NCBI GenBank assembly: GCA_963804375.1
Contig: CAWDQE010000023.1
Span: 1-64,000, forward strand
Length of the DNA stretch: 64,000 nucleotides
From: JANXQG01 sp963804375
GTDB lineage: Bacteria > Planctomycetota > Planctomycetia > Pirellulales > Thermoguttaceae
Direction of reading: 5' to 3'
Shown: piece by piece, positions 18,384 through 30,500 of the stretch
How the letters are laid out: every line of letters starts with the position of its first letter
Position numbering within the stretch: the first letter of the stretch is position 1
Made by a program: the position numbers and the translations under genes
The notes under the pieces: generated by a model
Databases searched by the model: none
Told to the model about the DNA's origin: nothing
What the model saw: only the letters and a program-made list of their open reading frames with translations

Positions 18384-19483
18384 GAGTTCTATGCATCGCC
18401 ATCGCGGCAATCTTGGTCTGCCTTCACGCGCCCACGGCGCCGGCGGCCGCGGAAGGCGCGGCCATCGAGCCCGGCGAAAAATGGGCCAATGTTTTTAGCG
18501 GCGCCGAGATCAAGTTCCACTACACCGTCCACACTGCGCAGGCGATCGACGGCCGGCTCGACTGGTCGCTTTCGGTCAATCGGCGAACGGTGGAGCACGG
18601 GCAATTGGCTCTGGCGGGCGCGCCGGGGCATGCGGCTGAAGTGACCGTGGCCTTCAAGGCCCCCGAGGTCAAAGAGGGGGTGGTCCTGGAATCCCAACTC
18701 AGCCTTGCCGCCTACGCGGCCGGCAATCCAAGGCCCGTCGCCCAACACGCCAAGACGGTCTGGATCTTCCCCCGCGATCCGTTTGCCGGCCGCAGCCAGT
18801 GGCTCAAGGGGCTCAAGATCACCCTCTTCGATCCGGGCGGCAAGACGGCCGACGTGTTGGAGAAGGCCCGCGTACACTTCGCGTTCACCAAGAACACCGC
18901 CGCGCTAGGCGATCTGCGAGATGGCCTGTTGGTGATCGGGGAGGGGACGCCCTGGCGGGACTATCGTGCGCTGGGCGAGGCGGCGGTCAAGGCGGCGGCC
19001 CGCGGCGTGCCGGTCCTCTGCCTGGCCCCCGGCGAGGGCAGTCTGGTCCTGCCCGGCGCCGCGGGCGCCGACATGCCTCCGCCCGACAGCTTGACGTTGC
19101 GGCGGAAAGACATCATCAAGGAACTGGACCCGCGCTTGGACGCAGCGGCTTGGCCGCCTAATGGCGAAATCGACGCCGCTCGCTTGACGATCAAGAGCGA
19201 CCGCGACCAGGTAGTGGCCGAAGTGAGCCAGTGGAAACTCCCCTATCCCGCCGGGAGAGGGGCAGGGGCCTTACTCCCCTCTACCTCCGGGAGAGGGGCA
19301 GGGGGTGAGGGCAGTTTTCCGGCCCCCGGCGGATGGCCCTGGTTGGAAGTGCGTTACCCTGCCCCAAAAGGCCGGCTGTTGGTCTGCGGTTTTGGGATCA
19401 TCCGGCAATGGGAGGCCACACCCGCGCCCCGCTACCTGCTTTCGGAATTGTTTTTGCGGCTCACCGCCGAGCAAGAAAAGTAG
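18380..19483 (+). CDS. Exported protein of unknown function, with in-frame palindromic-repeat insertion
   Basis: 367 residues, with the ATG in an ATGA overlap with the preceding anti-sigma gene. There is a clear signal peptide (ALCIAIAAILVCLHAPTA-like). The body reads as a beta-sandwich (YTVHTAQAID, LDWSLSVNRRTVEHG) followed by an alpha/beta segment (GLKITLFDPGGKTADVLE, LLVIGEGTPWRDYRALGEAAVKAA) that resembles a Rossmann-type or glutamine-amidotransferase-like fold seen in exported planctomycete proteins. Residues ~288-315 (GRGAGALLP..SGRGAGGEG) come from a repeat inserted in frame at 19241-19320. The stop codon TAG is the first three bases of another repeat (19481-19584). Substrate or partner unknown. 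Confidence 0.65.
   Translation: MRVLCIAIAAILVCLHAPTAPAAAEGAAIEPGEKWANVFSGAEIKFHYTVHTAQAIDGRLDWSLSVNRRTVEHGQLALAGAPGHAAEVTVAFKAPEVKEGVVLESQLSLAAYAAGNPRPVAQHAKTVWIFPRDPFAGRSQWLKGLKITLFDPGGKTADVLEKARVHFAFTKNTAALGDLRDGLLVIGEGTPWRDYRALGEAAVKAAARGVPVLCLAPGEGSLVLPGAAGADMPPPDSLTLRRKDIIKELDPRLDAAAWPPNGEIDAARLTIKSDRDQVVAEVSQWKLPYPAGRGAGALLPSTSGRGAGGEGSFPAPGGWPWLEVRYPAPKGRLLVCGFGIIRQWEATPAPRYLLSELFLRLTAEQEK
19247..19312 (+). repeat. GC-rich repeat inserted inside a coding region
   Basis: Two copies of CCGGGAGAGGGGCAGGG (19251 and 19288) with CTCCC arms form hairpins. The same kind of unit is common between genes in planctomycete genomes; here it is translated in frame as a Gly/Ala/Arg-rich loop. Confidence 0.6.
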
Positions 19484-19584
19484 CAGGCACACTCCGTGTG
19501 CCGTCCGCCAGAAGCTGAAAGCTTCTGAAAAAGAGCCTGCGGCAGAAGCCGCAGGGCTGACGGCACAGGGACTGTGCCTGCTGC
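19481..19584. repeat. Composite palindromic repeat
   Basis: The outer arms TAGCAGGCACACTCCGTGTG.. (19481-19505) and GACGGCACAGGGACTGTGCC.. (19559-19584) are inverted relatives. Inside lie smaller hairpins, GAAGCTGAAAGCTTC and CCTGCGGCAGAAGCCGCAGG. A related core, GGCACAGGGCCTGTGCC, occurs in the coding region at 63221. Confidence 0.7.
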
Positions 19585-19628
19585 ATTGCAGTCACGCCCG
19601 TTAACCCAGAAGAAAGGAAGAACTGACC

Positions 19629-20609
19629 ATGAGGACCCTAACCCGAGGACTCGTACTACCTGCCGCTTTGCTCCTGTGTGCCGCGATTGCGGCCCAGGCC
19701 GAGGACAAGGAGAAGAAAGACAAGACGCCCCAGGTCTACCTCGCCGCCGTGCTCCCCTTCCAGGAACGCGGCGCGGACGCCAAGAACCAGGGGAGCAAAG
19801 TCACCGACCTGCTCTTCGCCAAGCTGTCGGCCGATCCGGCCCTGATACTCGTCGAGCGCGAGGATATCAAGAAGGTCCTCGACGAACAGGAAGTGAACCT
19901 TTCCGGCCTGGTCAACCCGAAGGATGCGACCAAGGTCGGCCAGCTCACCGGCGCCAAGCTGCTGATCACTGGTTCCGTGCTGCAGGTGGACAGTTCCGTC
20001 TACCTGATCGCCAAGATCATCGGCACGGAGACCAGCCGCGTGGTGGGCGCCTCGGTCAAGGGCAACGTCCGCGACAACCTGGGCAAGCTGGTCGAAGACC
20101 TGGGCAAGGAAGTCAGCAAGACCATAGCCAACCGTGCCGGCGATCTGGTGGCCAAACCGGTCTCGCGCGACGACCGCCTGGCCGACCTGAAGAAGAAACT
20201 GGGCGACGGCAAGCGGCCCAGCCTGTTGGTCGAGATTCCCGAGCACCACGTCGGCCGGATCACCATCGACGCCGCCGCCGAAACCGAGTTCACGCTCTTC
20301 GGCACGGAAGCGGGCTTCAAGGCGATCGATCCCAAGGAGGGCCGCAAGAAGGACGCCGACATCCTCATCCAGGGCGAGGCCTTCAGCGAAATCGCCGTCC
20401 GCCACGGCAACCTGATCTCGGTCAAGGCCCGCGTCGAGGTCAAGGCCGTGGACCAGGCCACGGGAAAGATCGTGGCCATCGACCGGCAAACAACCGTGGC
20501 GGTAGACCTGACCGAGCAGATTGCCGCCAAGAACGCCCTGCAGGAGGCCGGGGCGCTGATCGCCGAGCGGATGCTGCCGAAGATCGTGAAGCCGGAGAAG
20601 AGCAAGTAG
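19629..20609 (+). CDS. Exported CsgG-like protein
   Basis: 326 residues, with a ribosome-binding site GAAAGGAAG before the ATG. The signal peptide (LVLPAALLLCAAIAAQA) has no lipobox Cys. The mature part starts with the CsgG-type fold: YLAAVLPFQERG, GSKVTDLLFAKLS, ILVEREDIKKVLDEQEVNL, then KLLITGSVLQVDSSVYLIAKI. This family includes the curli secretion pore CsgG and the LpoB-like regulators; a pore-forming role cannot be claimed from sequence alone. The C-terminal ~120 residues form a second alpha/beta segment. It lies downstream of the sigma/anti-sigma operon on the same strand, 145 bp after a repeat. It shares the same N-terminal fold with the proteins at 13372 and 36835. Confidence 0.75.
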   Translation: MRTLTRGLVLPAALLLCAAIAAQAEDKEKKDKTPQVYLAAVLPFQERGADAKNQGSKVTDLLFAKLSADPALILVEREDIKKVLDEQEVNLSGLVNPKDATKVGQLTGAKLLITGSVLQVDSSVYLIAKIIGTETSRVVGASVKGNVRDNLGKLVEDLGKEVSKTIANRAGDLVAKPVSRDDRLADLKKKLGDGKRPSLLVEIPEHHVGRITIDAAAETEFTLFGTEAGFKAIDPKEGRKKDADILIQGEAFSEIAVRHGNLISVKARVEVKAVDQATGKIVAIDRQTTVAVDLTEQIAAKNALQEAGALIAERMLPKIVKPEKSK

Positions 20610-20664
20610 GATTCCAATGCCAACGGACTGAAATCCGTCTTACGAAGAATACGAGGTGCTTCCC

Positions 20665-21330
20665 ATGGGCACGTTTATAGCAGAACTGGAGCCGGACAGA
20701 AAATCCGCGACCCGGCAAGCGACGGTTCGCGACGCAACCGAAGCAGGACTGTCCCCGCATGAAGGGTCGTGCGCGTCGCCATGCTCTTCTTGCGCCATGC
20801 GGCCGTACTGCGAAGCGCACCACTTTGCCTGCCCGGCAAGAGACTGGGGCCGCTCCACCCTGCTCCGGCTCATTGAGGAGGCGGGACGGGCGCGTGGCAC
20901 GGCCTTCCAGCCTGTGGGCGGGACGACCGCCCTACCCGTCGCACAGGCTGGAGGCGCGGGCGTCGTTGCCCCTTCCGACGTCGAGGGGGCACCCTTGATC
21001 CGTACCCGTCGGGTGGAGTTCGACAAGGAGCGCCTTGAGTTGCGCGTGAACGGTAGGGCGGTTCTGCGCTTTTACCGAGAGGTGGGAAACCAGGTCGCCA
21101 TCTTGCGGATTTTCGAGGACCTCGGTTGGCCCGCGGAGGTGGACAACGTCCTCGGCAGGCCCGGGCCGCTGGACCCCAAACATCGGCTGAGCGACGCGGT
21201 GTGCGCACTGAATCTGCGCCAGAAAATGATCCACTTCTGGGTCATACGGGGCACGCGGGCCGTTCGCTGGGAATTTACGGGCGAGATTCCCGGTCACCAG
21301 CCGAGACCCGCGCGCCCCCGCGGAGAGTAA
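20665..21330 (+). CDS. Winged-helix-like planctomycete protein
   Basis: 221 residues from the ATG at 20665, six bases after GAGGTG; a GTG at 20656 is possible. The C-terminal 100 residues (FDKERLELRVNGRAVLRFYREVGNQ, EDLGWPAEVDNVLGRPGPLDPKHRL, CALNLRQKMIHFWV) match a domain I remember from many planctomycete hypothetical proteins (ELxYxGxxVKRFRxPAxNQ...FEEEGWPxxIDDPLPP...HDTIxxLN). The N-terminus carries a Cys-rich stretch (CASPCSSCAMRPYC). Between them a palindromic repeat (20904-20954) is inserted in frame. The fold suggests DNA binding; no experiment is known to me. Confidence 0.6.
   Translation: MGTFIAELEPDRKSATRQATVRDATEAGLSPHEGSCASPCSSCAMRPYCEAHHFACPARDWGRSTLLRLIEEAGRARGTAFQPVGGTTALPVAQAGGAGVVAPSDVEGAPLIRTRRVEFDKERLELRVNGRAVLRFYREVGNQVAILRIFEDLGWPAEVDNVLGRPGPLDPKHRLSDAVCALNLRQKMIHFWVIRGTRAVRWEFTGEIPGHQPRPARPRGE
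20904..20954. repeat. Palindromic repeat within a coding region
   Basis: CTTCCAGCCTGTG and CACAGGCTGGAGG are inverted arms around a GC-rich loop. The insert is read in frame as TAFQPVGGTTALPVAQAGG, between two better-folded parts of the host protein. Confidence 0.6.
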
Positions 21331-21348
21331 GCTGCCTTTGGAGTTAAC

Positions 21349-21396
21349 TTCGGACGTAATTTCGGACTTGTTTTCGGACGTAACTTCGGACTTGCG
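21349..21396 (+). repeat. 24-bp direct repeat upstream of the giant secreted protein
   Basis: Two tandem copies: TTCGGACGTAATTTCGGACT.. and TTCGGACGTAACTTCGGACT... Each contains two TTCGGAC half units. They lie 110-155 bp before the start codon at 21505 and could bind a regulator, possibly one related to the neighbouring DNA-binding-like protein. Confidence 0.5.
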
Positions 21397-21504
21397 CGTG
21401 TTGACGGAATTTTTACGAAGGGATATTTTGCGGATAGAACGCTGCTCGCCGTTTCCCGGCGCCCTGACCGTTCGGCCTGTTGAGTCCAAAGAGGGAGCAT
21501 GATC

Positions 21505-24500
21505 ATGCGTAACAGGGATTTCTTCGGTCGTCTTCTCACCCGCGCCCGCAAGGCATTGGGCATCAAGCAGAACCCCGCGTCGGCGCGGGCGAGCAAGTCG
21601 TTGCGCGTGGAGCCTCTTGAGAGCCGCAATCTGTTGAGTGTCGTTCCACCCAACGCCGTGTGGGTCAACGACAATTGGGTCGACCAAACGAACCCCGGCC
21701 TCAGCCCGCCAGCCCTCGGCGACACGGTGACCGCCCCTGCGGGCGAAACCGTCCCCAACCTGGGCGGCACAACGCTCATCTACGGCCAGAACGCCTTCAG
21801 CGCCATCCAGGCCGGCGTGAATGCCGCGGCCAGCGGCGGCAACGTCTATGTCCTGCCGGGGACTTACACCGAGTCGGACATCGATTTGAACGCGCCTGTG
21901 AGCGTCGTCGGTCCGGCGGCCGGCTCGGGTGCCGCAACCGTCGTCCCGGCCGTGGCCGACAGCCACCAACTGGACCGCAGTGACGACTTCGGCAGCGGCA
22001 CGCACAACGCCTTCGTCATCGCCTCCAGCGACGTCTCCCTCAGCAACCTCACGATCGACGGCGGCGCCGGCTACGGCTACTATGGCGGCGTAATGACGAA
22101 CTGGACGACCGCGCTGACCTACAATGATCTGTCGGTGACGAACGTCACCGTCGAGGACACCTTCGGCATCGGCATCTACGAGGACGGCGGGGCTTCCCCC
22201 GGCTCGGGAGACGTGATCTCGAACAACAACGTCGTGAACGTGGCTGGCGACGACATCGTCCGCGGCATCATGCTCCTGGGGGCCAGCGGCCAGATTAGCG
22301 GCAACCAGGTCTCGACCGTGGCGGCCGCCTTCGACACGCCTTACTCCAACGCGGCGGTGGGCATCTACCTCGACAGCTTCGAGCAGGCCGGCGTGACGGC
22401 CTCAATCGACGGCAACACGCTTTCCGGCGTCCCCATCGGCATCAACGTGATGGGCCTGGACAATCCCAGCGACATATCGGACAACAGCATCGCCATGCCG
22501 AGCGGTGACAACGTGTTTGGCATCGTGGTCCGCGACATGGAGACCGTGGGATGGGCCCCCGAGCCGGTGGCCCAGGACGGCGTGGCCATGACCGTCGCCG
22601 GCAACCAGATCGACGCCAGCGGCTCGACCGGCACGGGCATCTACCTGTACGACAACCCCGACCCGAGCAATCCGGTCCTGGTGCAGGACAACACCGTCAG
22701 CGCCACGTCCGCGAGCGCGGCGACGGGCATTTGCGTCAGCGACGACGGTTCGCCTTTCGGCGACTCGACCCTGGCCGCCGACTACGCCACGCTGAGCGGA
22801 AACACGCTCAGCAATCTGGCGACCGGTATCCAGGTTGCGTCGCCCAACGGCCAGACCGTGGTGGTGACCGCCACCAGCAACGCCAACACCAGCGGCACAG
22901 ACCTGGAAGGCGGAACCCTGCTCGTGGGGGATCCCTCCGCGCTGGGCAGCGCCTACGTGACGGTCAACGCGACGTTGGACCTCGACGGCAGCGATTTGGA
23001 TACCGGCTCCTTGAGCGGCGGCAGCAGCGGGGTCATCACCGATAACAGCGGCATTGGCGGCACGAGCACGCTGATCGTCGACCAAGCCACCGACGGCGCC
23101 TATGCCGGCCTGCTGGAAGACGGCGACAACGGCACGGCCATGGCCCTGGCCACGACCGGCCCGGCCACTCTCACCCTCAACGGCGCAAATAGCTTTAGCG
23201 GCCCGACGACCATCGCTGCGGGTGCGGTCCAGGTGGGCAACACCGACGCCTTGCAGAACAGCACGGTCACCGTGGACGTCGACGGCGGGCTGACGTTCTC
23301 TACCGGCTTGGGCGCCGCGGTCCTCGGCGGCCTGGCCGGCCCGGGCAGCGTTGCGCTCCAAGACGCGATCGGCTCGGCAGTGGCATTGACCGTGGGCGGC
23401 AACGGCGCAAGCACCGCCTATAGTGGTCAGTTGAGCGGCCCCGGAAGCCTGACCAAGACCGGCTCGGGCACACTGGCCGTGTCGGGCAACAGCACCTACG
23501 GCGGCACGACCGTCGTCAGCGCCGGGGCGATCCAGCTCCAAGCCGCGATTTCCGGGTTCGGCGGCGACGGGACGGACTGGACCACCAACGGCGGGGCGTC
23601 GGTCAGCGACAATGTCCTGACCCTCACCGATGGTGCCGGCCACGAAGCCCGCAGCGCCTTCTTCGACGTCCCCCTGCCGGTGAGCGGGCCATTCCAGGCC
23701 ACGTTCACCTATCAAGCCGAAGGCAGCAACCCCGCCGACGGCGTGGCGATCGTCTTCCAGAACGATCCTCGCGGCCCCGCCGCCCTCGGCGACGGCGGCA
23801 ATTCGCTGGGCTACGGTGGCCAAGACGCCATCCAAAACAGCGCCGCCGTCGAGTTCAACGTCTATAACGGCCACACCGTAGGCACCGGCTGCTACGTCTT
23901 TGGCCAGACGGGGGAAACGGCGGCAGCGACTACCTCGCCACCGCGCCGGTCAACCTTGCTGGCGGCGATCCCGTCAAGGTCGACCTGGCCTACGACGGCT
24001 CGACGCTTACCGAGTTCCTCACCGACCTTTCCACCGGCGCTGACGTGGAGCATGAGCTATGCCGACGTCGATCTGGCGGCAATCATCGGCGGCAGCACGG
24101 GCTACCTGGGCTTCACCGGCGGGACCGGCGCGGCAACCTCGACCCAGACTATCAGCAACTTCGCACTCAGCGGCGAGGCGGGCGACCTCCTGCCTGCCGC
24201 CACGACGGTGCAGATCGCCGCCGGGGCCACTCTTGACCTCAACGGCTGCAACCAAACGCTGGCCGCCTTGGCCGACGCCGCGCCGCGCAATGGCGGCCAG
24301 GTGCTTTTGGGCGGCGCCACGCTCACTATCGACGCCGCCACGTCCGGCACGTTTTCCGGCGTCGTCTCCGGCTCGGGCGCGCTGACCAAGACCGGCTCCG
24401 CCACGTTCACGATGACCGGCGCGAACACCCTGACCGGGCCGACGATCATCAATCAGGGCGTCATCCAGGCCGGCAACACCGCCGCCTTGCAGAACAGCAC

Positions 24501-27500
24501 CGTCAACATCAATGTTGACGGTGGACTGGCCTTCTCCGCGGGCCTGGGCGCAGCGGTCCTCGGCGGCCTGGCCGGCCCGGGCAGCATCGCGCTCCAGGAC
24601 GCGACCGGCGCGGCCGTGGCATTGACCGTGGGCGGCAACGGCGCGAGCACGACTTATGGCGGACAGTTGAGTGGCCCCGGTAGCCTGACCAAGATCGGCT
24701 CGGGCACGCTGATCGTGTCGGGCAACAGCACCTACGGCGGCACGACCGTCGTCAGCGCCGGCGAGATCGAACTCCAAGCGGCGGTTTCCGGCTTCGGCGG
24801 CGACGGGACGGGCTGGACCACCAACGGCGGCGCGTCGGTCAGCGGCAACGTGCTGACCCTCACCGACGGCGGCACGCAGGAAGCCCGCAGCGCGTTCTTC
24901 GACGCCCCCCTGCCGGTGAGCGGGCCCCTCCAGGCCACGTTCACCTATCAAGCCAGCGGCAGCAACCCGGCCGACGGCATGGCGATCGTCTTCCAGAACG
25001 ATCCCCGCGGCCCCGCGGCCCTTGGCGACGACGGCGGCTCGCTGGGCTACGGCGGGGACGACGCCATCCAAAACAGCGCGGCCGTCGAGTTCAACGTCTA
25101 TAGCGGCCACACCGTCGGCACGGGCTGCTACGTCTTCGGCCAGACCGGCGGAAACGGCGGCAGCGATTACATCTCCACCGCGCCGGTGAACCTTGCCGCC
25201 GGCGACCCCGTCATGGTCGACCTGGCCTACGACGGCTCGACCCTTACCGAGTCCCTCACCGACCTCACCACCGGCGCTACGTGGAGCACGAGCTACGCGG
25301 ACGTCGATCTGGCGGCAATTATCGGCGGCGGCACCGGCTACCTGGGCTTTACCGGCGGGACCGGCGCGGCGACCTCGACCCAAACCGTCAGCAACTTCAC
25401 CCTCAGCGGCGAGGTCGGCGACCTCCTGCCGGCCGCGACGACGGTCCAGATCGCCGCGGGGGCGACGCTTGACCTGAACGGCTGCAACCAAACGCTGGCC
25501 GGCTTGGCCGACGTCGTGCCGGGCAATGGCGGCCAGGTGCTCTTGGGCAGCGCCACGCTCGCCATCGACGCCGCCGCGTCGAGCACGTTTTCCGGCGCCG
25601 TCTCCGGCTCAGGCGGGCTGACCAAGACGGGCGCGGGCACGCAGATCCTGGCGGGCGCGAATACCTACAGCGGGCCGACGACCGTCAACGCGGGCGCGAT
25701 CCAGATCGGCAACACCGACGCCCTGCAAAACACCACGGTTACGGTCAACGTCAACGGCGGACTGACTTTCTCCGCTGGCTTGGGCTCGGTGGTCCTTGGC
25801 GGCCTCGCGGGCAGCGGCAATGTCGCCCTTCAGGACGCGGCCGGCGCCGCCGATCGCATTGATCGTCGGCGCCTACCAGACCGTGACCACCTATTCCGGC
25901 GTCCTCAGCGGGCCCGGCAGCCTGACCGTGACCGGCTACAGCATGCTCAGCCTCGGCGCGGTCAACACCTACACTGGCGGCACCGTGCTGGGCTACGGCG
26001 AGGTCGTGCTGGGGATCGATAACGCCCTGCCCGTCGGCGGCGTCGTACAGGTGGGCGACCCCGTCATGGGGCCCGGCATCCTCGACCTGAACGGCTACAA
26101 CCAGACGCTCGCCGGGGTCTTCACGCTGGACCCCCAAGTCACGCAAAGCGTCGGCAGGGACGACGTCACCAACAGCGCCGGCACGGCGGCGATGTTGACG
26201 ATCAACAATTCCAGCGACTACGATTTCGAGGGCTACTTCTCCGGAAACCTGGCCATCGACAAGTATGGCGCCGGGACGCTGACGGTCGGCGGCAACAGCA
26301 CGAACAGCGGGGACGTGGCCGTCTACAATGGCACGCTGGACGTCACCGGCGGCATGTTGTGCAAGATTTACACCGTCGAGGGCGCCGGCAATCCCCAACT
26401 CCTCGGCAACACCGATCCGAACTATTGGGTCGTGAGCACAGGCATGATGCTGGGCGATCATACATACAGTTACAACAACAATCCGAATGACCCTAACGCG
26501 GTGTACGGGCTCTCGGTAACACAGAATCCGGTCTGTGTGACGGGCGGTTGGCAGGCGGCCATCGAGGCGGCGGTCAGCGGGACGATTTACGTCGACACCA
26601 CGGGTATGTCCTACACGTTCGGCGGTTCCGGTACTAGCGGCGCCTTTATGGTCGGTACGGTGGCGGAACTGGCCGCTGCAGTGAATGGGAGCGGCCCCGA
26701 CAAGTTCCTCCTGGACGAACAGTCCTACATGAACCAATACAAACTGACCCTGAACACCAAGCTGATTGTCATGGAAGACGAGTACGGCGAGCCATGGTGC
26801 GACTACGACTACAACAACGTCTTCTGGATCGTTAACGTCGCATCGGGCAACCTGCTGACCGACTCGGACAACGACAGCGTGGACGGCAGTTGGGACCCCC
26901 AGCGACCCGCACAAACGACCAATGAAGACACGGTCGCGGACACGGCGCCGGGCAAGTACGTCGGTGTGCAGGAGATGGTGGGCGGCAGCGCCGCGCCGGG
27001 CACCCGCTTCGTTCCCATGGGAATCGCGGTCAACGATTTCACCCCCGGCGTAACCCAGGTCGAACTGACCTGCGATGCGCCGTCGGGGTCTGTGCAGGTC
27101 TGGACCGCCGACAACGGCCAGGGGGGTGAGGTCGTTTCCTTCAACACATCGTACCAGGCGGACGGGTCCGTGCTCAATCTCGCCCCGAACCAAACGTCGA
27201 CGTTCTACGTGGAGACCCTCGCCAAGGGCGTTTTCCAAATCCAATTGTTGGTCGATCCGACGGGTACGCAAGGTTTCGTGCAGGTCGACCAAGTCATGTT
27301 TACCGCAGTGGACGACAACTTCACCCCGATGTCGCTGACGGCCGACGGGGGTACTGGCGACAACGATAACCTGCCGGGTGGCTCCACGAACTCGCCTTCG
27401 GCAAGTAACCCGCAAGAAAACTTGATACCGCACCTGATTCTGCTTGCTAACGGTGTGGCCGTGGTGCGGAACAACAGTACGGCAATATGGGACTTCATCG

Positions 27501-30500
27501 ACGGCGACCTCGTGGCGCGGAACCCCGCGGAGGAGGGCACGATGGCACAAGACGACGGCGGCTTCGTCCAAACCGACCCCTCTGGTACGCAGTGGTTCTA
27601 CACGCCCCGACGGACGAGGTCCAAGTTGGCCTCTTGACAGAAGAGTTGAGCGCGGGAGGTAATGCGATTAATTACGACTATTACTCCGGCAGCGACCAGG
27701 TCGAGGACGCGACCGCCGTCACCGGCCCCGGCGGGGCGGGGCAGAGTATCCACTACACCGCCGCCAACGGGGTCGTCACCGGTGAGAGCTTGAGCACCGG
27801 CAACACGGTTGGCGGGACCTGGACGGGCAACCCGGCCGGCAGCTCCACCTACACCTATTACAGCAGCAACGACCTGTACGGCAGCGATGGTGACGTGCGC
27901 TTGACCGAGAGCTACGACGCCAATAGCCCCCCCGATCTTACCGGCGTAACCTATTACCGTTACTATACGGGCGACTACAACGCGGCCTCGAATCCCGGCG
28001 TCGCCCACGACGTGCTATGCATCCTGGATCCCACCTCGGTTGCGCGGCTTATGAAGGCTGAGAGTTACACTTCCTACGGTCAGTTGGACGACCTCAGCGA
28101 CGCGCAGATACTCGCCTATGCCGACGAGTACTACACGTACGATTCCGCGAACAACGTGTACCAGGAATACACCGGCGGAGGCGCCGCCATCAGCACGTTC
28201 TCGTACGCGACCAGCACCCTGCCCGACGACCGCAACAATTGGCAAACCGAGACGATCGAGACCCGTGGCGACGGCACGACGGTGACCACGTTGGAGAATT
28301 TCGCAGGCCAGGTGGTGCTCCAGGACACGTCCGACGGCACCAACCACTGGGTGACTTACAACGTGTACGACGAAAGCGGCAACCTTCTCGATGCCTACCA
28401 GCCCTCGGCTATCGCCCCGTGGACGAACGCCAGCCCCAGTTGGACGATCGACAGCGTCACCGACGTCCTGACGGTCAACTACAACGCTGACACCGGCCTG
28501 ATCAACGTCAACCAGTACTACACCGCGGCCGATCAGACGAACTACCCTGTACAGGACTATTCCAGCGGCACTCCCACAAGCGGCGGCGCGGCGGCCGGCT
28601 ACCTCTACCGCAGCGGCGTGCAGGAGGGCAGCAGCGGCGCAGTCGATTGGCAAAGCGCCGTCAATTATGTCTCCGACACTGTAAACGGCACGACGGTCTA
28701 TTACACCTATCAGTCCGCGAAATACCAGGACGATCCCGGCAGCACCTTCACCTTCGGCCAGGGATTCGATCCCGCTACACCCGGCGCGGAAATCACGACT
28801 TGCAACTACAAGTTCTACGCTGCGGGGGGCAGCGTCACCGGCCCGCTCGTCGAGAGCACGACGACCGTCCTGCCGCTCGTATCCGCCGCCGAGCACGGCT
28901 CCGGCGCAGCCAATAGCAGCACCAACGTCTGTAATTCGCTGGGCCAGATCGTCTGGTCGAGGGACCCCGACGGGTCCGTGAGCTACACGGCCTACGACCC
29001 GGCCACCGGCGCCGTGATCGAGCAGATCCAGGACGCCAACGTCGACTTCACCAATAGTGCGCGATACGGGGGCGATTGGAGCTTGCTGCCATCGTCATGG
29101 CAGACGACAGATGCCCACGCCAAGAACCTCGTCACGACCTACGTCGTCGATTCCGAGGGCCGCACGGTCTGGGAGAAAGATCCCGACGGCAACGTGACTT
29201 GCACGGTCTACAACGACGCTGCCAACGAGGTCCTCACCTACCCCGGCTGGCACGAGGTCGGCGGCATCTGGCAGACCACCGGCGCGATCCAGCTTTCCCA
29301 GACCGGGCTGGTAGGCCAGTACAGCGCGTCCGACGCCACAGCGACCTCCTACGACCAATCGCTGACCTTTGCGTGGAGCGGGGCCATCGCGACCACGACC
29401 GTCAATTACGGCGGAAACAACTACGTCGTTCCCGTGGGCACGGAGTCGCCGGGCAACGCCAGCGCCACAATCGAGTCGCTCACGCGCTCGATCACCAACG
29501 TCGCCGGCGAGGTCGTCAACTCGCTGGACTATACCAGTCTCACGGGGGCCCCCTACACGGCAAGTTACGCCGCGTTCGGCGCGAGAGGCGTCAACTACCT
29601 CGAAACTGACAATTTCTACGATCCCCTGGGACGCCTGTATTCCACGCACGGTCCCGACGGCACGGTGACGGAAACCTTCTACGACGCCATGGGCCGCGTG
29701 ACCCAAGAGTGGCAGGGCGCCAACGACGTGCCGACCAGCGACCTCAACCACGACGGCGCGTGCAATCCCGCCGACTTCCAATACTGGGTCGCGCAGAACC
29801 CGACTGCCACGGAGACCGACCCGGCGACCGACTATGGCATGGAGATGTACAAGATTTCCGCCAGCACCTACGACCTCGGCGACGCCGGCGACGGAGACCT
29901 GACGCAGTCGACGTCGTACGCCGGTTCCGGCACGACGTACGTGACCAATTATCAATACGATTGGGGCGACCGGAAGGTCGGCACGCTTGGGCCCGACGGC
30001 GTGGCCACCATGAACGTGCAAGACAGCAGCGGCACGGAAGCCATCGACAACCTGGGCGAGGTGACCGAGACCCAAACCTATGCCGACGCTTCGATGAGCG
30101 GCGGCCAGATCGTGTTGACGGCCGCCGATCTCCGCGCCCAGACCGAGAGCGTCTACGACAGCCAGGGCCGGGTTTACGAGTCCCGCACCTACAACGTGGC
30201 CCCGGCGACCTCGACAGATCCCAGTCCCGGCACGGTGGGTTACCTGCCCACCGACACCTGGTACGACGCCGACGGCAACGTGCTGGCGACGCGGACCGGC
30301 GCCGGCGCGATCGAGAAATCCGTCTACAACGGCGCCGGCGAACTGGTCGAGACGTACACCTGCGCCGAAACCGCGGCGACCACAAGTCTGAGTTACAACG
30401 ACGCGACGATCCTGGAAGGCGCCGACACGGTCGTCGAGCAGGACCAGACCTGGTACGACGCCGACGGCAACGTCATCGCCACGGCCGACTACCAGCGACT

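Noticed and set aside
22402..27571. Three long antisense frames opposite the giant gene
   Set aside because: They mirror its repeats (GAV/AAR-rich text) and have no ribosome-binding site or known motif.
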